A stretch of 64,000 nucleotides of DNA from Pseudomonas fluorescens (GTDB taxonomy: Bacteria > Pseudomonadota > Gammaproteobacteria > Pseudomonadales > Pseudomonadaceae). Below are positions 37,981 through 47,011 of this stretch, one piece after another. The notes beneath the pieces are model-generated. The model was not told the DNA's origin. It did not search any database and worked only from the letters and a program-made list of their open reading frames with translations. Both the position numbers and the translations under genes were made by a program. The stretch lies in contig NZ_JAGGOF010000001.1 in NCBI RefSeq assembly GCF_018614775.1, positions 35,610 through 99,609 on the forward strand, in the 5' to 3' direction. How positions within the stretch are numbered: the first letter of the stretch is position 1; every line of letters begins with the position of its first letter.

Positions 37981-40008
37981 TCAGCCCAGCTCGATACGGT
38001 TACGTCCTGCACTTTTAGCCCGATATAACGCCTGATCGGCTCTTTTCAGCACGGTATCGCTGTGTTCTCCCGGTTTGAAGGCGGTCATGCCCATGGACAC
38101 CGTGATCGTTACGGGCTCGCCCTTGAAATGAAAAGGACAGGCTTCGATGGCGGCGCGCAACGCCTCGGCCAGTTTGGTTCCGGCGGCCAATGGCGTGTCG
38201 GGCACCAGCAGGACAAATTCCTCGCCCCCGAAGCGGGCAATAAAATCGCCACCGCGCAGGCGTTTGCGCAGCACCGAGGCAATCAGCTTCAGCACCCGGT
38301 CACCGGCCAGGTGGCCGTAGTTATCATTGATGCGCTTGAAGTGGTCGAGGTCGAGCATGGCCAGCAGCAGGCTGTTACCGTGTTGCTGCCACTGGGCAAC
38401 CTCCTGCTCAAGACGCTCGGTCCAGGCGGCACGGTTGGGCAGCCCGGTGAGGGGGTCGATGAGCGCTTTTTGTCGCTGCTCCTCCAGGTTCTCGCGAACG
38501 ATCAGGGCATCCTGCTCCATCAATGCGACGCGTTCGGCCAGGCTTTTCAGGCGCGCCGAGACCTCCTGCTCGCGTTGATCGCGTTGCTTCTGATGCTGGT
38601 CCATTGTCCCCAGCAAGCCCTCAAGGTGGTTTTCAAGCACTTGCTTGAGGCCTTCCAGGTCATCGGCGTCCTGCACGCTGCTTTGCAGGCCGTCCACCTG
38701 TTCGCGAATCTGGGTGTCCATGTCCCGCGAGGCAGAAAGGTTGTCCGCATGGTCTTCACTGGCGGCGCGCAGGCTGTTCTGGAACGACTCCAGGCGATCG
38801 TTGAGGCGCTGCAGGTAGGCTTCGAACTCATGCTGGCCGCTGTCCGTGATCGCCAGCATGAGCACCGCCAGGTCGTCGAGAATCGGCAGTAATTCGTACC
38901 AGTTCAAACCATTTTGCAGTCTCTCCCGCATGGCTTCGGCTTGGGGGCGATGCCGCTCTGGCAGGGTCAGGTCCCCCAGCAGGCCCAGCAGGGTGTCTTC
39001 AATGTGCCGGGCGACCGAGCTGTAGGAGGGTTCCGGAGAGTCGGGCAGGGCGTATTGGGTGTCGACGCCTTCGGCGCCCCCCTCTGTTTCGCTGGGCCCG
39101 GCAGAGGACTGCTGGCTGTCGGGCTGGGCTGACGCGGGCTCTTGCAGGGTCAGCTCGTCGGGATTTTCCTGCGCGGGTAGGGGGGCTGGGTGCTCAACGA
39201 CCGCAGGCCCGGTTGTTTCGTCCGGTTCGCTTGTTGGCTGGGCTATTTCGGATGCAGGCGCCGGCGCAGGCGTTTCAAGTTCAGTCGTCGGCACGGTGAC
39301 AGCTAACGGTTCAGGCCTCGCTTGCGATGCGGGGGCTTGCTCTGCCATGCAGACTGATGTGTTTTCCGGTGCTGGTTCAACAGGCGCGACGTCTGTTGAC
39401 CGGCGTAGCGGGGCCATTTCCGGCACGGGAACCGCATCGTTCGCTTGGGCAGGTTCTTGCCGGAGAGGCGCCGCTTCCTCTTGGCCCGGACCGCCAAACA
39501 ACCGTTGCAGCAACCCCGGACGATGGGGTTCAGCAGGCGTTTCCAACGCACTCAGTGCCTTGCCTTGCAGGCCGCTCAACTCGCTAAGCAGCAACGGAAT
39601 CTCTCGGGTCTGGCCGACGCGCTCCTCCAACCGCTTGGAAAATTTCTTCAGGGGCCGGCTGACTTCCTTCGGCAGCGGCAGGCTCTGCAACTGGGCCACG
39701 AGGGCCGTCAGCGCCGCGTTCATCTGCTCGACGCGGGTCTCGCGACGCTGTTCGGAATCGAGTACGGCTTTCTCCAGGCGCGGCAGCAAGGCCGCCAGGC
39801 CCGCATCCATGTCATCGGTGCGCACCACCTCGCGCATCTCTTTCATGCACTCATCGACCGCCCGATCAGAGCCCTCGGCAGCCAAGGTGCTGCGGACCAG
39901 GCCGCGACGCAGCAAGTCGAGCCGGGCATCCCAGCGACGCTCGAGCTTCTCCTGCTGTTCGATGCTCTTGAGGTACTTCTCTCTCCAGCGTTCGGCGTCG
40001 TCGCTCAT
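37981..40008 (-). CDS. dgcH: Diguanylate cyclase DgcH-like
   Basis: 675-residue cytoplasmic protein without transmembrane helices. The first half is coiled-coil with a low-complexity Pro/Ala/Glu-rich linker (about 170-320); a further helical region follows at 330-500. The C-terminal GGDEF domain has an intact active site ARFGGEEFVLL and an upstream RGGD product-inhibition site, so it should make cyclic di-GMP under feedback control. The position after the phosphatase-like gene and dsbA matches dgcH of P. aeruginosa. Its ATG overlaps the stop codon of the upstream gene by four bases (ATGA). Confidence 0.93.
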   Translation of the reverse strand: MSDDAERWREKYLKSIEQQEKLERRWDARLDLLRRGLVRSTLAAEGSDRAVDECMKEMREVVRTDDMDAGLAALLPRLEKAVLDSEQRRETRVEQMNAALTALVAQLQSLPLPKEVSRPLKKFSKRLEERVGQTREIPLLLSELSGLQGKALSALETPAEPHRPGLLQRLFGGPGQEEAAPLRQEPAQANDAVPVPEMAPLRRSTDVAPVEPAPENTSVCMAEQAPASQARPEPLAVTVPTTELETPAPAPASEIAQPTSEPDETTGPAVVEHPAPLPAQENPDELTLQEPASAQPDSQQSSAGPSETEGGAEGVDTQYALPDSPEPSYSSVARHIEDTLLGLLGDLTLPERHRPQAEAMRERLQNGLNWYELLPILDDLAVLMLAITDSGQHEFEAYLQRLNDRLESFQNSLRAASEDHADNLSASRDMDTQIREQVDGLQSSVQDADDLEGLKQVLENHLEGLLGTMDQHQKQRDQREQEVSARLKSLAERVALMEQDALIVRENLEEQRQKALIDPLTGLPNRAAWTERLEQEVAQWQQHGNSLLLAMLDLDHFKRINDNYGHLAGDRVLKLIASVLRKRLRGGDFIARFGGEEFVLLVPDTPLAAGTKLAEALRAAIEACPFHFKGEPVTITVSMGMTAFKPGEHSDTVLKRADQALYRAKSAGRNRIELG

Positions 40009-40883
40009 TCATCGGGTCCGCGAGGGGCCGGGCTTAACGTGGGGAAGGCATCGGCCGTGAGCGAACCCGGCAAACGAATCTCGACCGCGACCGGCAGGTG
40101 ATCGGAAATGGGTTGGGCCAGCACCTCGACGCGTTCAAGGGTCAGGGTCGGGCTCAACAGGATATGGTCCAGGCAGCGCTGGGGGCGCCAACTGGGGAAT
40201 GTCGCTTGCAGTTGCGGAGCAAGCAGGCCGAGATCGCGCAGGGGCGAGGTTTGCAGCAAGTCACTGGCGTGGGTGTTCATGTCGCCCATCAGCACCTGGT
40301 GCTTGTAGGCGCCGATCAGCTCGCGAATGTAGGCCAGTTGCATCGTCCGGGTCCGAGCACCGAGGGCCAGGTGCATCATGACCACGACGAGCGCCTCCGG
40401 ACCTTCGCCGAAACGTACCAGGATCGCCCCGCGGCCCTTGGGCCCCGGCAACGGATGGTCTTCGATCGCCCACGGCCGCAGGCGACTCAACACACCGTTG
40501 CTGTGCTGGCCGAGACGGCCGAGGTTGCGATTGAGTTGCTGGTACCAGTAGGGAAATGCGCCCAATTGGGCCAGGTGTTCCACCTGATTGACGAAGCCGG
40601 ACCTGAGGCTACCGCCATCGGCCTCTTGCAGGGCCACCAGGTCGAAATCCTTCAGCAGGTCGCCGATTTTCTGCAGGTTACCGGCACGTCCGTTGTGGGG
40701 CAGCAAATGTTGCCAGCCACGGGTCAGGTAATGCCGGTAGCGCTCGGTGCTGATGCCCACCTGGATGTTGAAGCTGAGCAGCCGCAGACGGCTATCGGCA
40801 GGCAGGCCCGTGGACGTGACATGGTGCTCGTTGACCCGCGGTTCATGCAGGCCAACAAGGCGTTCGGTGCTCCAGCGGGCCAT
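40005..40883 (-). CDS. Endonuclease/exonuclease/phosphatase family protein
   Basis: 292-residue cytoplasmic protein with the family active-site segments in order: LLSFNIQVG near residue 33, LVALQEADGG near 84, GDMNTHASDLL near 197, LDHILLSPTL near 240, and SDHLPVAVEI near 265. These give the metal-binding Asn, Glu and Asp and the catalytic His. The substrate may be nucleic acid or a phospholipid headgroup and cannot be assigned. It is translationally coupled to dgcH and lies 15 bases after dsbA. Confidence 0.9.
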   Translation of the reverse strand: MARWSTERLVGLHEPRVNEHHVTSTGLPADSRLRLLSFNIQVGISTERYRHYLTRGWQHLLPHNGRAGNLQKIGDLLKDFDLVALQEADGGSLRSGFVNQVEHLAQLGAFPYWYQQLNRNLGRLGQHSNGVLSRLRPWAIEDHPLPGPKGRGAILVRFGEGPEALVVVMMHLALGARTRTMQLAYIRELIGAYKHQVLMGDMNTHASDLLQTSPLRDLGLLAPQLQATFPSWRPQRCLDHILLSPTLTLERVEVLAQPISDHLPVAVEIRLPGSLTADAFPTLSPAPRGPDE

Positions 40884-40898
40884 GGGCGTAGACCGCGC

Positions 40899-41543
40899 TT
40901 AGTTGGCGACAGCCTTGGTTTTCGCTCGCTCCTTGGCGATCAGTTGATTAGCCAGCTGCAAGGCTTGGTCTGCACCGCCGGCGGAGCCGATGTCAAAGCG
41001 ATACTTGCCGTTGACGATCATGGTCGGCACGCCGGTGATTTCGTACTTCTTCGCAAGCTCCCTGGCCTTTTTGATCTGGCCCTGGATAGCGAAGGAGTCG
41101 AAGGTGGCCAGGAACTTGTCTTTATCAACGCCTTGGGTGGCGAGGAAGTCAGCCATGTCTTCTTTCTTGACCAGTTTCTTGCCTTCTTTCTGGATAGCGT
41201 TGAACACTGCCGCGTGAACCTTGTGTTCGACACCCATGGCTTCGAGGGTCAGGAACATCTGGCCGTGGGCGTCCCACGGGCCGCCGAACATGGCCGGGAT
41301 GCGAACGAAATTGACGTCCTTGGGCAGCTTCTCGACCCATGGGTTGATGACGGGCTCGAACGCGTAGCAGTGCGGGCAGCCGTACCAGAACAACTCCACC
41401 ACTTCGATCTTGCCAGGGGCCGCCACCGGAACCGGGTTGGTCAATTCAACGTAGGGTGCCTTCGCTTCGTCGGCGTTGGCTTGGGCGGCCATGCCGAACA
41501 GGCTGGCGACAACGAGCGCGGCGCTGGTGATCAGATTACGCAT
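40899..41543 (-). CDS. dsbA: Thiol:disulfide interchange protein DsbA
   Basis: 214-residue periplasmic oxidase with a signal peptide of about 24 residues (AAQANA). The active site is CPHC at residues 56-59 in LFWYGCPHCYAFEP, and the cis-proline loop is ITGVPTMIVNGKY near 175. It introduces disulfide bonds into exported proteins and is reoxidised by DsbB. AGGAG precedes the ATG. It is the first gene of a likely dsbA-EEP-dgcH unit, separated from the cytochrome genes by a terminator. Confidence 0.97.
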   Translation of the reverse strand: MRNLITSAALVVASLFGMAAQANADEAKAPYVELTNPVPVAAPGKIEVVELFWYGCPHCYAFEPVINPWVEKLPKDVNFVRIPAMFGGPWDAHGQMFLTLEAMGVEHKVHAAVFNAIQKEGKKLVKKEDMADFLATQGVDKDKFLATFDSFAIQGQIKKARELAKKYEITGVPTMIVNGKYRFDIGSAGGADQALQLANQLIAKERAKTKAVAN

Positions 41544-41636
41544 GCTTTACTCCTGGACAATTGGGGACCTCGCGAGGTGTGTTTTTCAGACAGGCCTTGG
41601 CGGGTTCAGTTTCGCTAGTGTAACGGCAGCGGCCAC

Positions 41637-41664
41637 AAAAAAGGGCGGCCAAAGCCACCCTTTT
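41637..41664 (-). terminator. Terminator after cytochrome c4 gene
   Basis: On the minus strand, AAAAGGGTGGC-TTTG-GCCGCCCTTTT with one mismatch runs into a T-run. It separates the cytochrome c4 gene from dsbA. Confidence 0.88.
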
Positions 41665-41740
41665 GATGCTTGCATCGACAGATTAATCGAGCGTTAACGT
41701 CACAAGCGGCGTGCGCCCCTCGCAACGTCGTTCAACGACC

Positions 41741-42352
41741 TCAGTGCAGACCCTGGATGTAGCTGGCAACGGCTGCGATATCTTCGTCACTCAGCTTGCG
41801 AGCGATGGTGCGCATAGTCATCGCATCGCCGTCATTGGTGCGCCCCGCTTCTTCCTTGCGGAAGTCCGTGAGCTGCTTGGCCACGTATTGGGCATGCTGG
41901 CCGCCCAGGTGTGGGAACCCAGCCGGGGCGTTACCGGCGCCGTTAGGCGAGTGGCAACCGGTGCAGGCCGGCAGGCCTTTTTCCAGATCGCCGCCGCGAA
42001 ACAGCTTCTCGCCGCGTGCCACGAGTTTTGGATCGGCAGCGCCAACGCTGCCTTTCTGGCTGGAGAAATACGCCGCGAGGTCCGCCAGGTCCTGGTCGCT
42101 CAGGTTGTTCAGCAGGCCGGTCATTTCCAGTACCGTGCGCTTGCCGGACTTGATGTCGTGCAGTTGCTTGTTCAGGTAACGCTCGCCCTGGCCCGCCAGT
42201 TTCGGAAAGTTGGGCGCCATGCTGTTGCCGTCCGGACCGTGGCAGGCCCCGCATACTGCCGCTTTCGCCTGACCGGCGGCGGCATCGCCAGCGGCGTGGG
42301 CTACACCGGTCATCCCCAAGGTCAACAGCAGACTCACGATCAGTTTGTTCAT
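41741..42352 (-). CDS. Cytochrome c4 (dihaem)
   Basis: 203-residue periplasmic protein with a signal peptide (1-20, GVAHA) and two haem-attachment sites, CGACH at 34-38 and CTGCH at 130-134. Likely axial methionines are in the two matching halves (NSMAPNFP and TNDGDAMTMRTIA). Cytochrome c4 transfers electrons to terminal oxidases. It follows the monohaem cytochrome gene in the same direction, 46 bases apart, as in other pseudomonads. Confidence 0.96.
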   Translation of the reverse strand: MNKLIVSLLLTLGMTGVAHAAGDAAAGQAKAAVCGACHGPDGNSMAPNFPKLAGQGERYLNKQLHDIKSGKRTVLEMTGLLNNLSDQDLADLAAYFSSQKGSVGAADPKLVARGEKLFRGGDLEKGLPACTGCHSPNGAGNAPAGFPHLGGQHAQYVAKQLTDFRKEEAGRTNDGDAMTMRTIARKLSDEDIAAVASYIQGLH

Positions 42353-42398
42353 CAGCTAATCCAACTACGGCTAAGGGTTAAAGAGTTATGGACCGGGA

Positions 42399-42689
42399 TC
42401 ACTCGCTCATCCACTGGATGATTGCTCGGTAATCCTCGGCACTGCAGTCCATGCACAAACCACGCGGCGGCATCGCCTTGAAACCCTGGGTCACGTGTTG
42501 CACCAGCGTCTCCATACCTTTCGCCAACCTCGGCGTCCAAGCTTCCTGATCGCCTTTACGAGGCGCTGTGGGGAGTTGGCCGGAATGACAGGCACCACAA
42601 ACACGGTTGTACACAGCTTCCGGATCCTGTGTAGCCTGAGCGCTGTAAAGCGGCATCAAGACACCGGCAGCTAGCAGCCATTTCGTCAT
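42399..42689 (-). CDS. Cytochrome c5-type monohaem protein
   Basis: 96-residue protein with a signal peptide of about 19 residues and one haem site CGACH at 31-35. The C-terminal half has AMPPRGLCMDCSAEDYRAIIQWM, the cytochrome c5 pattern with an axial-ligand Met in AMPPRG and a second pair of cysteines. It is a periplasmic electron carrier, first in the c5-c4 pair. The promoter region is shared with divergent engB. Confidence 0.93.
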   Translation of the reverse strand: MTKWLLAAGVLMPLYSAQATQDPEAVYNRVCGACHSGQLPTAPRKGDQEAWTPRLAKGMETLVQHVTQGFKAMPPRGLCMDCSAEDYRAIIQWMSE

Positions 42690-42880
42690 AAAACGACCTT
42701 TTCAGGGTTGAGAGCGAGCTGCGTTCTAGTGCGCAATTTCGGTCGGTCGCTCCCGTGAGCTTCATCCTACGCTGGGACAAAGCGCACACAAAATCTGCGG
42801 CATTATATACTGGCGTCACTGAAACGGAAACGACACAGCTTGCCGCGTCCATTCCCGACGCCGCCCACATCGGAAATCCC

Positions 42881-43522
42881 ATGCAACTGAAGAACCCCAT
42901 CCTTGGCCTGTGCCAACAGTCCACCTTCATGCTCAGCGCTGCCAAAGTCGATCAATGCCCTGACGACGAAGGCTTCGAAGTGGCGTTTGCCGGGCGTTCC
43001 AACGCCGGTAAATCCAGCGCCCTGAACACCCTGACCCATGCGAGCCTGGCACGCACCTCGAAAACCCCGGGTCGCACGCAGCTCTTGAACTTCTTCAAGC
43101 TAGACGATGAACGCCGTTTGGTCGACCTGCCCGGCTACGGTTACGCCAAGGTGCCGATTCCGCTCAAGCAACACTGGCAGCGACACCTGGAAGCCTATCT
43201 GGGCAGCCGCGAGAGTCTGAAGGGTTTGATCCTGATGATGGACATCCGCCATCCGATGACCGACTTCGACCTGTTGATGCTGGACTGGGCCGTCGCCAGC
43301 GGCATGCCGATGCACATCCTGCTGACCAAGGCCGACAAGCTCACCTACGGCGCGGCCAAGAACACCTTGCTCAAGGTGCAGTCGGAAATCCGCAAAGGCT
43401 GGGGCGACGCGATCACCATCCAGCTGTTCTCGGCGCCCAAGCGCATGGGCCTGGAAGAGGCCTATACAGTGTTGGCCGACTGGATGGAATTGGCCGACAA
43501 GGGCAGCGAAGAGGCCGAATAA
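42881..43522 (+). CDS. engB: Ribosome biogenesis GTPase EngB (YihA/YsxC)
   Basis: 213-residue GTPase. G1 is GRSNAGKSS at residues 38-46, G2 is KTPGRTQ, G3 is DLPGYGYA, G4 is TKADK near 146, and G5 is the SAPKRMG segment. It acts in assembly of the large ribosomal subunit. The frame extends 42 codons upstream, but the ATG at 42881 gives the family start [20 protein letters not shown]. The engB - small RNA - polA arrangement is the same as the engB-spf-polA arrangement of enterobacteria. Confidence 0.96.
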   Translation: MQLKNPILGLCQQSTFMLSAAKVDQCPDDEGFEVAFAGRSNAGKSSALNTLTHASLARTSKTPGRTQLLNFFKLDDERRLVDLPGYGYAKVPIPLKQHWQRHLEAYLGSRESLKGLILMMDIRHPMTDFDLLMLDWAVASGMPMHILLTKADKLTYGAAKNTLLKVQSEIRKGWGDAITIQLFSAPKRMGLEEAYTVLADWMELADKGSEEAE

Positions 43523-43536
43523 GCCAAATCGCAGGC

Positions 43537-43690
43537 AAAAAAAACCCCGGACTTCGTATGGGGAGGGGGAAGTTCGGGGTCCAAGTTCCGGACCGTTAGG
43601 GCGGGGTCCAGATATCTGCCAACACTTAACACAACATAGGAGCATTGAAGGGCTTCACCAGCCATTCAAAATCTCTGAGTAGCAATTCAC
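43537..43690 (-). ncRNA. ersA: Probable ErsA/Spot 42-type small RNA
   Basis: On the minus strand, this intergenic region ends in a strong intrinsic terminator: stem ACCCCGAACTTC / GAAGTCCGGGGT (one mismatch), a C-rich loop (CCCCTCCCCATAC), then eight T. A second stem, GGACC...GGTCC, lies just upstream. It is located between engB and polA, where P. aeruginosa encodes ErsA and enterobacteria encode Spot 42. The 5' end is not defined by a clear promoter; a TCTGA element like an AlgU -10 box is at about 43709-43713, which would give a slightly longer RNA. The C-rich unpaired loop could pair with G-rich ribosome-binding sites. Confidence 0.75.
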
Positions 43691-43820
43691 GGGTTTAGTT
43701 CAGATTATTTTTGGAAATAACCGTAGGACTTTTCCAAACTGAAACCTTTCTGAACGGCGAAGCGTGCCTGTGGCGAGGGATAAAACCCTTCGCCACAAAC
43801 CCTTTCAACATTCAGGCGTC

Positions 43821-46586
43821 TCAGTGCGCCTCGTCCCAGTTATTGCCCACGCCCACTTCCACCAGCAGCGGCACATCCAGTTTGGCGGCGCCGCTCATGT
43901 GCTGGCGAATTTGCGCACTGACCTGTTCTACCAGGTCTTCGCGCACTTCCAGCACCAGTTCGTCGTGCACTTGCAGGATGACCCTGGCCTCCAGGCCTGA
44001 GTTCGACAACCAGCGGTCCACGGCCACCATGGCTTTCTTGATGATGTCGGCGGCGGTGCCTTGCATCGGCGCGTTGATCGCGGTGCGCTCGGCGCCTTTG
44101 CGCAGGGCCGGGTTTTTCGCATTGATATCCGGCAAGTACAACCGACGACCGAAAATGGTTTCGACGAAACCCTGCTCGGCGGCCTGGGCGCGGGTGCGCT
44201 CCATGTATTCCAGCACACCCGGGTAGCGGGCGAAGTAGCGGTCGATGTAGGCCTGGGACTGCTTGCGGTCAACGCCGATCTGTTTGGCGAGGCCGAACGC
44301 GCTCATGCCGTATATCAAACCGAAGTTGATCGCCTTGGCGCTGCGGCGCTGGTCGTTGCTGACGGCGTCCAGCTCGACGCCGAACACCTCGGCAGCGGTG
44401 GCCCGGTGCACGTCCAGGTCATTGCGGAATGCATGAAGCAAGCCTTCATCCTTGGCCAGGTGCGCCATGATCCGCAGCTCGATCTGCGAGTAGTCCGCCG
44501 CCAGTAGCTTGTAGCCTTTGGGGGCAACGAACGCCTGACGAATCCGCCGGCCTTCGGCGGTACGGATCGGAATGTTCTGCAGGTTAGGGTCAATGGACGA
44601 CAATCGCCCGGTCGCGGCGACGGCTTGCTGGTAGTTGGTGTGGACGCGGCCCGTGCGGCTGTTGATCTGCTCCGGCAGGCGGTCGGTGTAGGTGCTCTTG
44701 AGTTTGCTCAGCGAGCGGTACTGCATCAGCACCTTGGGCAGCGGGTAATCCTGCTCGGCCAGTTCGGCAAGCACCGCTTCGGCGGTGGACGCCTGGCCCT
44801 TGGCGGTTTTGCTGAGCACCGGCAAACCGAGTTTTTCATACAGGATCACGCCCAATTGCTTCGGCGAACCGAGGTTGAATTCCTCACCGGCGATGGCAAA
44901 CGCCTCACGCTCCAGGGCCACCAGTTTTTCACCCAGCTCGACACTCTGCACGCCCAGCAGGTTGGCATCGACCAATGCGCCTTGGCGCTCGATCCGGGCC
45001 AGCACCGGCATCAGCGGCATTTCGATTTCATTGAGCACGTTGCCCAGGCTTGGCGTGGCAGTGAGTTTTTCCTGCAAGGCCTGATGCAGACGGAAGGTCA
45101 CGTCGGCATCTTCGGCGGCGTAGGGACCGGCCAGCTCCAGGGAAATCTGATCGAAGGTCAGCTGCTTGACGCCTTTGCCGGCGATGTCCTGGAAATCGGT
45201 CTTGCTCTGGCCCAGGTACTTGAGCGCCAGGCTGTCCATGTCGTGGCGGGTCGCCGTGGAGTCCAGCACGTAGGATTCGAGCATGGTGTCGAAGGCGATG
45301 CCTTGAACCAGGATGCCGTTGTTCTGATCACCGCCGATGGCGCAGTTCGCCAGGATGTTGGTCTCGAACTTGGCGTGCTGGCCGACCTTGAGTTTGTTCG
45401 GGTTTTCCAGCAGCGGCTTGAGGGCCTTGAGCACCGTGTCGCGGTCCAGTTGCTCCGGCACGCCCATGTAGGAGTGGGTCAGCGGGATATAGGCGGCCTC
45501 GAACGGGGCAACGGCGAATGATAAGCCCACGAGTTGCGAATGCTGGGCATCGGTGCCATTGGTTTCGGTAACGAACGCAAACAGCGGCGCCTTTTCCAGT
45601 TTGGCCAGCCAGGCATCGAAGCTTGACTGGTCAAGAATGACATCGTACTTGGCCTCGGCACCCGGTAGCTCCTCAGCCACTTCGACGATTTCCTGACCGG
45701 AACGCTTGGCGTCCCGCTGGTTCTCGTCGAACCAGCTCTTGAATTCCAGCAGCGTGTACAGCTCGGCGAGTTTTTCGTGATCTGGCTCACCCATCTGCAG
45801 ATCGTCGAGACCGATGTCCAGCGGCACGTCAGTCTTGATAGTCGCCAGTTCGTAGGAAAGGAACGCCATTTCCTTGTGCTCTTCAAGCTTGGCGGCCAGG
45901 GTCTTGGCGCCACGGATCGGCAACGTGGCAACGATGTCCAGTTGCCCGTAAAGCTCGGTCAGGCCGCCATTGACGCCCACCAGCAAGCCGGAAGCGGTCT
46001 TCGGCCCGATGCCCGGGACGCCCGGGATGTTGTCGGAGGAATCGCCCATCAGTGCCAGATAATCGATGATCTGCTCCGGAGCGACGCCAAATTTCTCCTT
46101 AACGCCAGCCACGTCCAGTGCGCTACCGGTCATCGTATTGACCAGAGTAATGTGCCCATCGACCAGCTGCGCCATGTCCTTGTCGCCGGTGGAGATCACC
46201 ACCGGACGGTCGGCTGCGGCACTGCTGCGGGCCAGCGTGCCGATCACATCGTCGGCCTCGACGTTGTCCACGCACAGCAGCGGGAAGCCCAGGGCCTTGA
46301 CGCTGGCGTGCAGCGGCTCGATCTGCACGCGCATGTCATCGGGCATGCTCGGACGGTTGGCCTTGTATTCGGCGTACAACGCATCGCGAAACGTCCCACC
46401 CTTGGCGTCGAACACCACGGCGAAGGGGCTGTCCGGATACTGCTTGCGCAGGCTCTTGAGCATGTTCAGCACGCCCTTGACCGCGCCGGTCGGCAGGCCT
46501 TTGGAAGTGGTCAGCGGTGGCAGCGCGTGAAAGGCGCGGTACAGATAAGAAGAACCGTCCACCAGGACGAGGGGGGCTTGGCTCAT
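43821..46586 (-). CDS. polA: DNA polymerase I
   Basis: 921-residue enzyme with the three classical parts: 5'-3' flap nuclease (about 1-290, LVLVDGSSYLYRAFHAL and the DNVEADDVIGTLA acidic cluster), the 3'-5' exonuclease-like domain (about 310-500), and the polymerase (LLAADYSQIELRIMAHLA, KAINFGLIYGMSAFGLA and ILQVHDELVLEV, all intact). In the exonuclease domain the usual first Asp reads Val (FAFVTET) and the second motif reads KFET instead of KYD, while YAAEDAD is kept, so proofreading is probably weak or lost. The ATG at 46586 is standard; a TTG four codons upstream is unlikely. Confidence 0.97.
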   Translation of the reverse strand: MSQAPLVLVDGSSYLYRAFHALPPLTTSKGLPTGAVKGVLNMLKSLRKQYPDSPFAVVFDAKGGTFRDALYAEYKANRPSMPDDMRVQIEPLHASVKALGFPLLCVDNVEADDVIGTLARSSAAADRPVVISTGDKDMAQLVDGHITLVNTMTGSALDVAGVKEKFGVAPEQIIDYLALMGDSSDNIPGVPGIGPKTASGLLVGVNGGLTELYGQLDIVATLPIRGAKTLAAKLEEHKEMAFLSYELATIKTDVPLDIGLDDLQMGEPDHEKLAELYTLLEFKSWFDENQRDAKRSGQEIVEVAEELPGAEAKYDVILDQSSFDAWLAKLEKAPLFAFVTETNGTDAQHSQLVGLSFAVAPFEAAYIPLTHSYMGVPEQLDRDTVLKALKPLLENPNKLKVGQHAKFETNILANCAIGGDQNNGILVQGIAFDTMLESYVLDSTATRHDMDSLALKYLGQSKTDFQDIAGKGVKQLTFDQISLELAGPYAAEDADVTFRLHQALQEKLTATPSLGNVLNEIEMPLMPVLARIERQGALVDANLLGVQSVELGEKLVALEREAFAIAGEEFNLGSPKQLGVILYEKLGLPVLSKTAKGQASTAEAVLAELAEQDYPLPKVLMQYRSLSKLKSTYTDRLPEQINSRTGRVHTNYQQAVAATGRLSSIDPNLQNIPIRTAEGRRIRQAFVAPKGYKLLAADYSQIELRIMAHLAKDEGLLHAFRNDLDVHRATAAEVFGVELDAVSNDQRRSAKAINFGLIYGMSAFGLAKQIGVDRKQSQAYIDRYFARYPGVLEYMERTRAQAAEQGFVETIFGRRLYLPDINAKNPALRKGAERTAINAPMQGTAADIIKKAMVAVDRWLSNSGLEARVILQVHDELVLEVREDLVEQVSAQIRQHMSGAAKLDVPLLVEVGVGNNWDEAH

Positions 46587-46660
46587 GAGCAGGATCAACC
46601 TTTTCGGCGGGTCCGGGGCTAGAATAGCGGGACCGTTGACGACAAAGGGACAAGGTTATC

Positions 46661-46951
46661 ATGCGCACACTCAATCGCCTGTTACTGGCTGGCTTGTTTG
46701 CAATCGTTCCGTTGGCCGTCATGGCTGCGGACGATGCGCCGACGCCGGAGCCGGAAGTCACGATCCACACGGAAGGGGACAAGGTCATCCAGGAATACCG
46801 CCAGAACGGCTTCCTGTACGCGATCAAGGTCACGCCCAAGGGCGCACCGCCGTACTTCCTGGTGCGCGCAGACGGGACCGATGCAAACTTCATCCGCTCG
46901 GACCAGCCGGATATGCTGATTCCGTCCTGGAAAATCTTTGAGTGGAAGTAG
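46661..46951 (+). CDS. DUF2782 periplasmic protein
   Basis: 96-residue protein with a signal peptide (about 1-22, AVMAA). The mature part reads EVTIHTEGDKVIQEYRQNGFLYAIKVTPKGAPPYFLV, the DUF2782 pattern: a small beta-rich domain. No biochemical role is known to me. It is divergent from polA and upstream of thrB, the same order as in other pseudomonads. Confidence 0.92.
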   Translation: MRTLNRLLLAGLFAIVPLAVMAADDAPTPEPEVTIHTEGDKVIQEYRQNGFLYAIKVTPKGAPPYFLVRADGTDANFIRSDQPDMLIPSWKIFEWK

Positions 46952-47011
46952 TTTCTTAACTTTAACCGGCGTCGCTCAAAACGCGGCGCCAGAACTGAGC
47001 AGTTTTTAACC

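Noticed and set aside
40098..41618. 506-codon plus-strand open frame
   Set aside because: It is antisense to the endonuclease-family gene and dsbA, which have clear motifs, ribosome-binding sites and family lengths. Long antisense frames are common in GC-rich DNA.
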